From: Rhabdornis inornatus
Taxonomy: Eukaryota; Chordata; Aves; Passeriformes; Rhabdornithidae
Direction: 5' to 3'
DNA: 64,000 bases
Assembly (NCBI GenBank): GCA_013397075.1
Contig: VWZS01004380.1
Location: forward strand, 744,001 to 808,000
Shown: positions 61,430 to 64,000 of the stretch, one piece after another
How the letters are laid out: the number at the start of each line of letters is the position of its first letter
Numbering within the stretch: the stretch's first letter is position 1
Notes under the pieces: generated by a model
Database searches by the model: none
The model's input: the letters and a program-made list of their open reading frames with translations, nothing else
Told to the model about the DNA's origin: nothing
Made by a program: the position numbers and the translations under genes

Positions 61430-64000
61430 CTGGTAGAGGGTAAGTGTGAAGTGATTGATATCTGGGAAAGGAAATCAGGATCTGGCTGTGGAGCGACATT
61501 CCATTGTCTTGACACAAAATAACAAATAACTCACCTCTAAATCTGTGTCTCGGGAAATTAAAGTGTAAAGCAGTGAAAGTCATTTGGAGGTCATTGAGAT
61601 GTAAAGTGTGACCTACTCCCCAGCGTTGAGTAGCTCAGCTCTCAGTGACAGCTTTGAGAAATCTCTCCATCAACTGGGGAAGGGAGGGGAAGTGTGTACC
61701 CAGTGCCTAGCTTGTTCTCTCCCATGCCTTGTTGCTCTCACATAGTCTGCAAACACCACCTGAAAACACTGGTTGTTGTGGTGGTGATTTTATATCCAAA
61801 CATAAACAGTAACTTTTCAGAAAACATCTGCACAGTAAGGGACTGTGTCTTGGCAAAACCAGCCTGAGTCCCTCCTCCTTTGGGAGCCTCGTTTTTGGCA
61901 AGGCTGTTCGGTACTTACTCTTCTCACATCACCCAGGTTTTAAAGGCTTGTGTGCCCATCTAGGGTGCTCATCCTACACCTGAACTGTGTGTCAGCTGTG
62001 TGGCTTTTCCTCCTGTGTGGGGCTCTCAGTCATCCTGGGGAACCTGGCACCCAGCGATGCTCTTGGAACCCAGTTTGCTAAAGCCATCTGACACCTTTGC
62101 ACTGCGAAAATCTGAAGACATTTAGTGGCACCTCCCAAAATGGTGGTTTTTGGCTCCTCCTGAAGGCTGAGGAGATGTAAGGAACCTCCATGGGATCTGG
62201 CAGTCTGAATGGTCCTTGGCTTGCCCTAAGGCTCTGAGGACAGTGCTTGAAGGTTGTGCTGTGCAGCCCAGCCTGGCAAAGCCTTGCTCAAAGCCAGCAG
62301 AGTCATTGGAATGGCACCTCAGGAATTTGGTGCGAGTTCTTTAAAGTGCACTGTTATCTCCGTTAAATCATGTAGTAAATTACAGTAGCTCACTGATTTG
62401 CAGTAACTTTTCAGGTATTTTGTATCTGTCTGTGTAGTGAGAGGAAAGTAGCACTTCGCAGTTACCCGGCCTTGCAGAAGTCTCTGTATGCCAGGAGACC
62501 CTCACAAGACCCAGCATGGGGGCAAGGAGGGAGCCCATAGAAAAGTGTGGGATTCCTGGATTTTATAGGCTGAAATGTGACTCCATTACCCATACTAAGC
62601 AGCAGTTTGCTTGGCGAGGTGTCACCAGGGATGTGCCCAGGAAGGAATTAGTCGCTGTGCATAAGTGTCACAGGTATTTCTTGGGCTCTGAGAGCAGCAA
62701 TATTGACATTCTGGATGCAAAAATATGTCATAGAACTTACAAGATTTATATAAAGCCAAAAATATTTGAGAATGGTTCTTTGGCAGGTAGATAGAGACAA
62801 ATGGCAAAGGGAGAAGGATTTGCTGAACTGGGAGAGGACAGTAGGGGAAAGAGAACAAGGGGGCTCTTCCAGCCCTAAGGATGTGTTCTTCCCAGTTCTC
62901 CAAGGGTGCTGGAGAACATCCTTGATGGTGGAAAGAGAGGGAGACAGCAAAATAGGCAGAAAAAGGGTTCAGAGGGCAGGAGAGGTCAGGGAGAAGGAAC
63001 ATCAGCCACAGGGGCTGATCAGAGTGAGGAGAAAGCTGCAGAAGGAAGGACAAGGGCACCCACAGCAGCAAAGCACTGTGTGAGCTGTCTCCCACATGGA
63101 AAAATGAATGTTGTCTTGACGAGAGAGAATGGTCTCTTGACAGCCAAAATAGGTCTGTCATGCTGTGTCACTGATTCAGCATCAAAGAGCTGAGAAGGAT
63201 CTGGGAATACACATTTGAGGATAAAATTTCCATTTGCAGACAGGGAAAACTCATCTTCCCATGAGCACTACAGCAGCCCTTGCCAAAATCAGTCAAAACT
63301 AAGAATATACCCTTTGCAGTAGCTGGATGATATTTGTGAAGATACTGGTCATGCTGTAGAGGCAAGGAGCACATCTGGATGCCATGCCTGTGTAACCATG
63401 GCTTTTCACAGCCCTGCTGTGCCATTGCCACCTGTTGTGACAGAGGGGCTGCTCCCCATCTCTGCCCCAGCACTGGAAGAGCAGCAGCAATTCGGTAGTG
63501 CCAGGTCTCATAGCTGTGCTGAAAGCCTCCTACTTTGAATATCAAAGTTTAGCCTCTGGATGCAGCCCTAAAGGAGATAACAAATCAGGCCAGTAAAACT
63601 CGATTGACTTTGTAGGCCAGCCCAGATCCCGATGATTGGTGTTGCAGGGCGTTTCTCTAGGAAAAGGAACTGGTCTGGTGGCTTTTCAGGATTTGCATTT
63701 TTTACTCACTGATGGGAAACTCTTTGGTTTTCCTTTTCACTGTCACAGGCTCTCATGTTTCTGTACAGACTTGAGCCAAATTTGTATAAAGAAATGCCAT
63801 TAAAATATTCAGTGAATAAAGGGGATACATACATCAAAGGAGTAAGGGGGTTATGTGAAATTACTTGTCCTGCCTTTCCCTGGTGACTAATCAGGATCTG
63901 TTCTTCACACCGCCTATTTTAAAGGTGCTCTGGAAATCTGTAAGGGGAAACTCTAGAAAACAGAGATTAACGTTAGTGGTTTCTGTAATCTGGCCTAATT

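Larger units (their letters stand above)
51976..64000 (+). other. CELSR1: CELSR1 intron 5 (5' part, at least 12.0 kb)
   Basis: The intron starts with GTAAGA at 51976. No sequence that continues the laminin G domain is visible in any + frame to the window end, so the intron is more than 12 kb. It has homopolymer runs at 58387-58400 (A14) and 61411-61429 (T-rich). Tandem AP-1-like sites lie at 56175-56193, a small CpG-containing patch at 57034-57105 and a purine-rich stretch at 62766-63060. No transposon was recognised. The frames at 53558-54332, 56869-57360 and 62622-63161 show no domain or splice-supported coding signal. Confidence 0.8.

Noticed and set aside
62622..63161. 179-codon ORF on the minus strand
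   Set aside because: It is the complement of a purine-rich stretch, so it is rich in Ser, Leu, Pro and Phe by composition. No domain is seen.
1..64000. CRISPR arrays, operons, tRNA or rRNA genes, bacterial promoters
   Set aside because: The window is vertebrate intronic and exonic DNA. No regularly spaced direct repeats of CRISPR type and no recognisable RNA genes were found by eye.

Overview
This window is vertebrate nuclear DNA, most likely from a bird. The avian call rests on fragments of CR1 (chicken repeat 1) LINEs with their typical 3' ends, scattered through AT-leaning, CpG-poor sequence. The only gene I can support is a stretch of CELSR1 (ADGRC1, vertebrate Flamingo), read on the + strand. 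CELSR1 is an atypical cadherin and adhesion GPCR that acts in planar cell polarity. Four consecutive coding exons, probably exons 2 to 5, lie at 23072-23710, 44441-44663, 49132-49247 and 51887-51975. All have GT-AG splice sites and the reading phases join without a break. Together they give about 355 residues: the membrane-adjacent region after the cadherin repeats, three EGF-like modules, and the first half of the first laminin G domain.

Layout: 1-23071 is the 3' part of a very large intron 1. It holds a GC/CpG-rich patch near 4.3 kb, a 52-bp minisatellite at 14.5-14.8 kb, and a CR1 fragment at 21.0 kb. Intron 2 (23711-44440, 20.7 kb) holds four CR1 pieces in both orientations, an AT-rich perfect hairpin, a GC palindrome and a short CpG cluster. 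Intron 3 (44664-49131) has one CR1 tail and an AT-rich block. Intron 4 (49248-51886) has a purine tract. Intron 5 starts at 51976 and runs past the window end. The next expected exon, which continues the laminin G domain, is not visible.

No RNA gene, CRISPR array, complete mobile element or second protein gene was recognised. The many ORFs of 60 to 181 codons in the introns look like chance or repeat-driven frames. I did not find a new biological system. The observations most worth checking are the inverted CR1 pair flanking exon 3 (possible back-splicing), the CpG patches inside introns, the two inverted repeats in intron 2, and the two-variant minisatellite. Gene and repeat identities come from recalled family knowledge and were not searched against a database.
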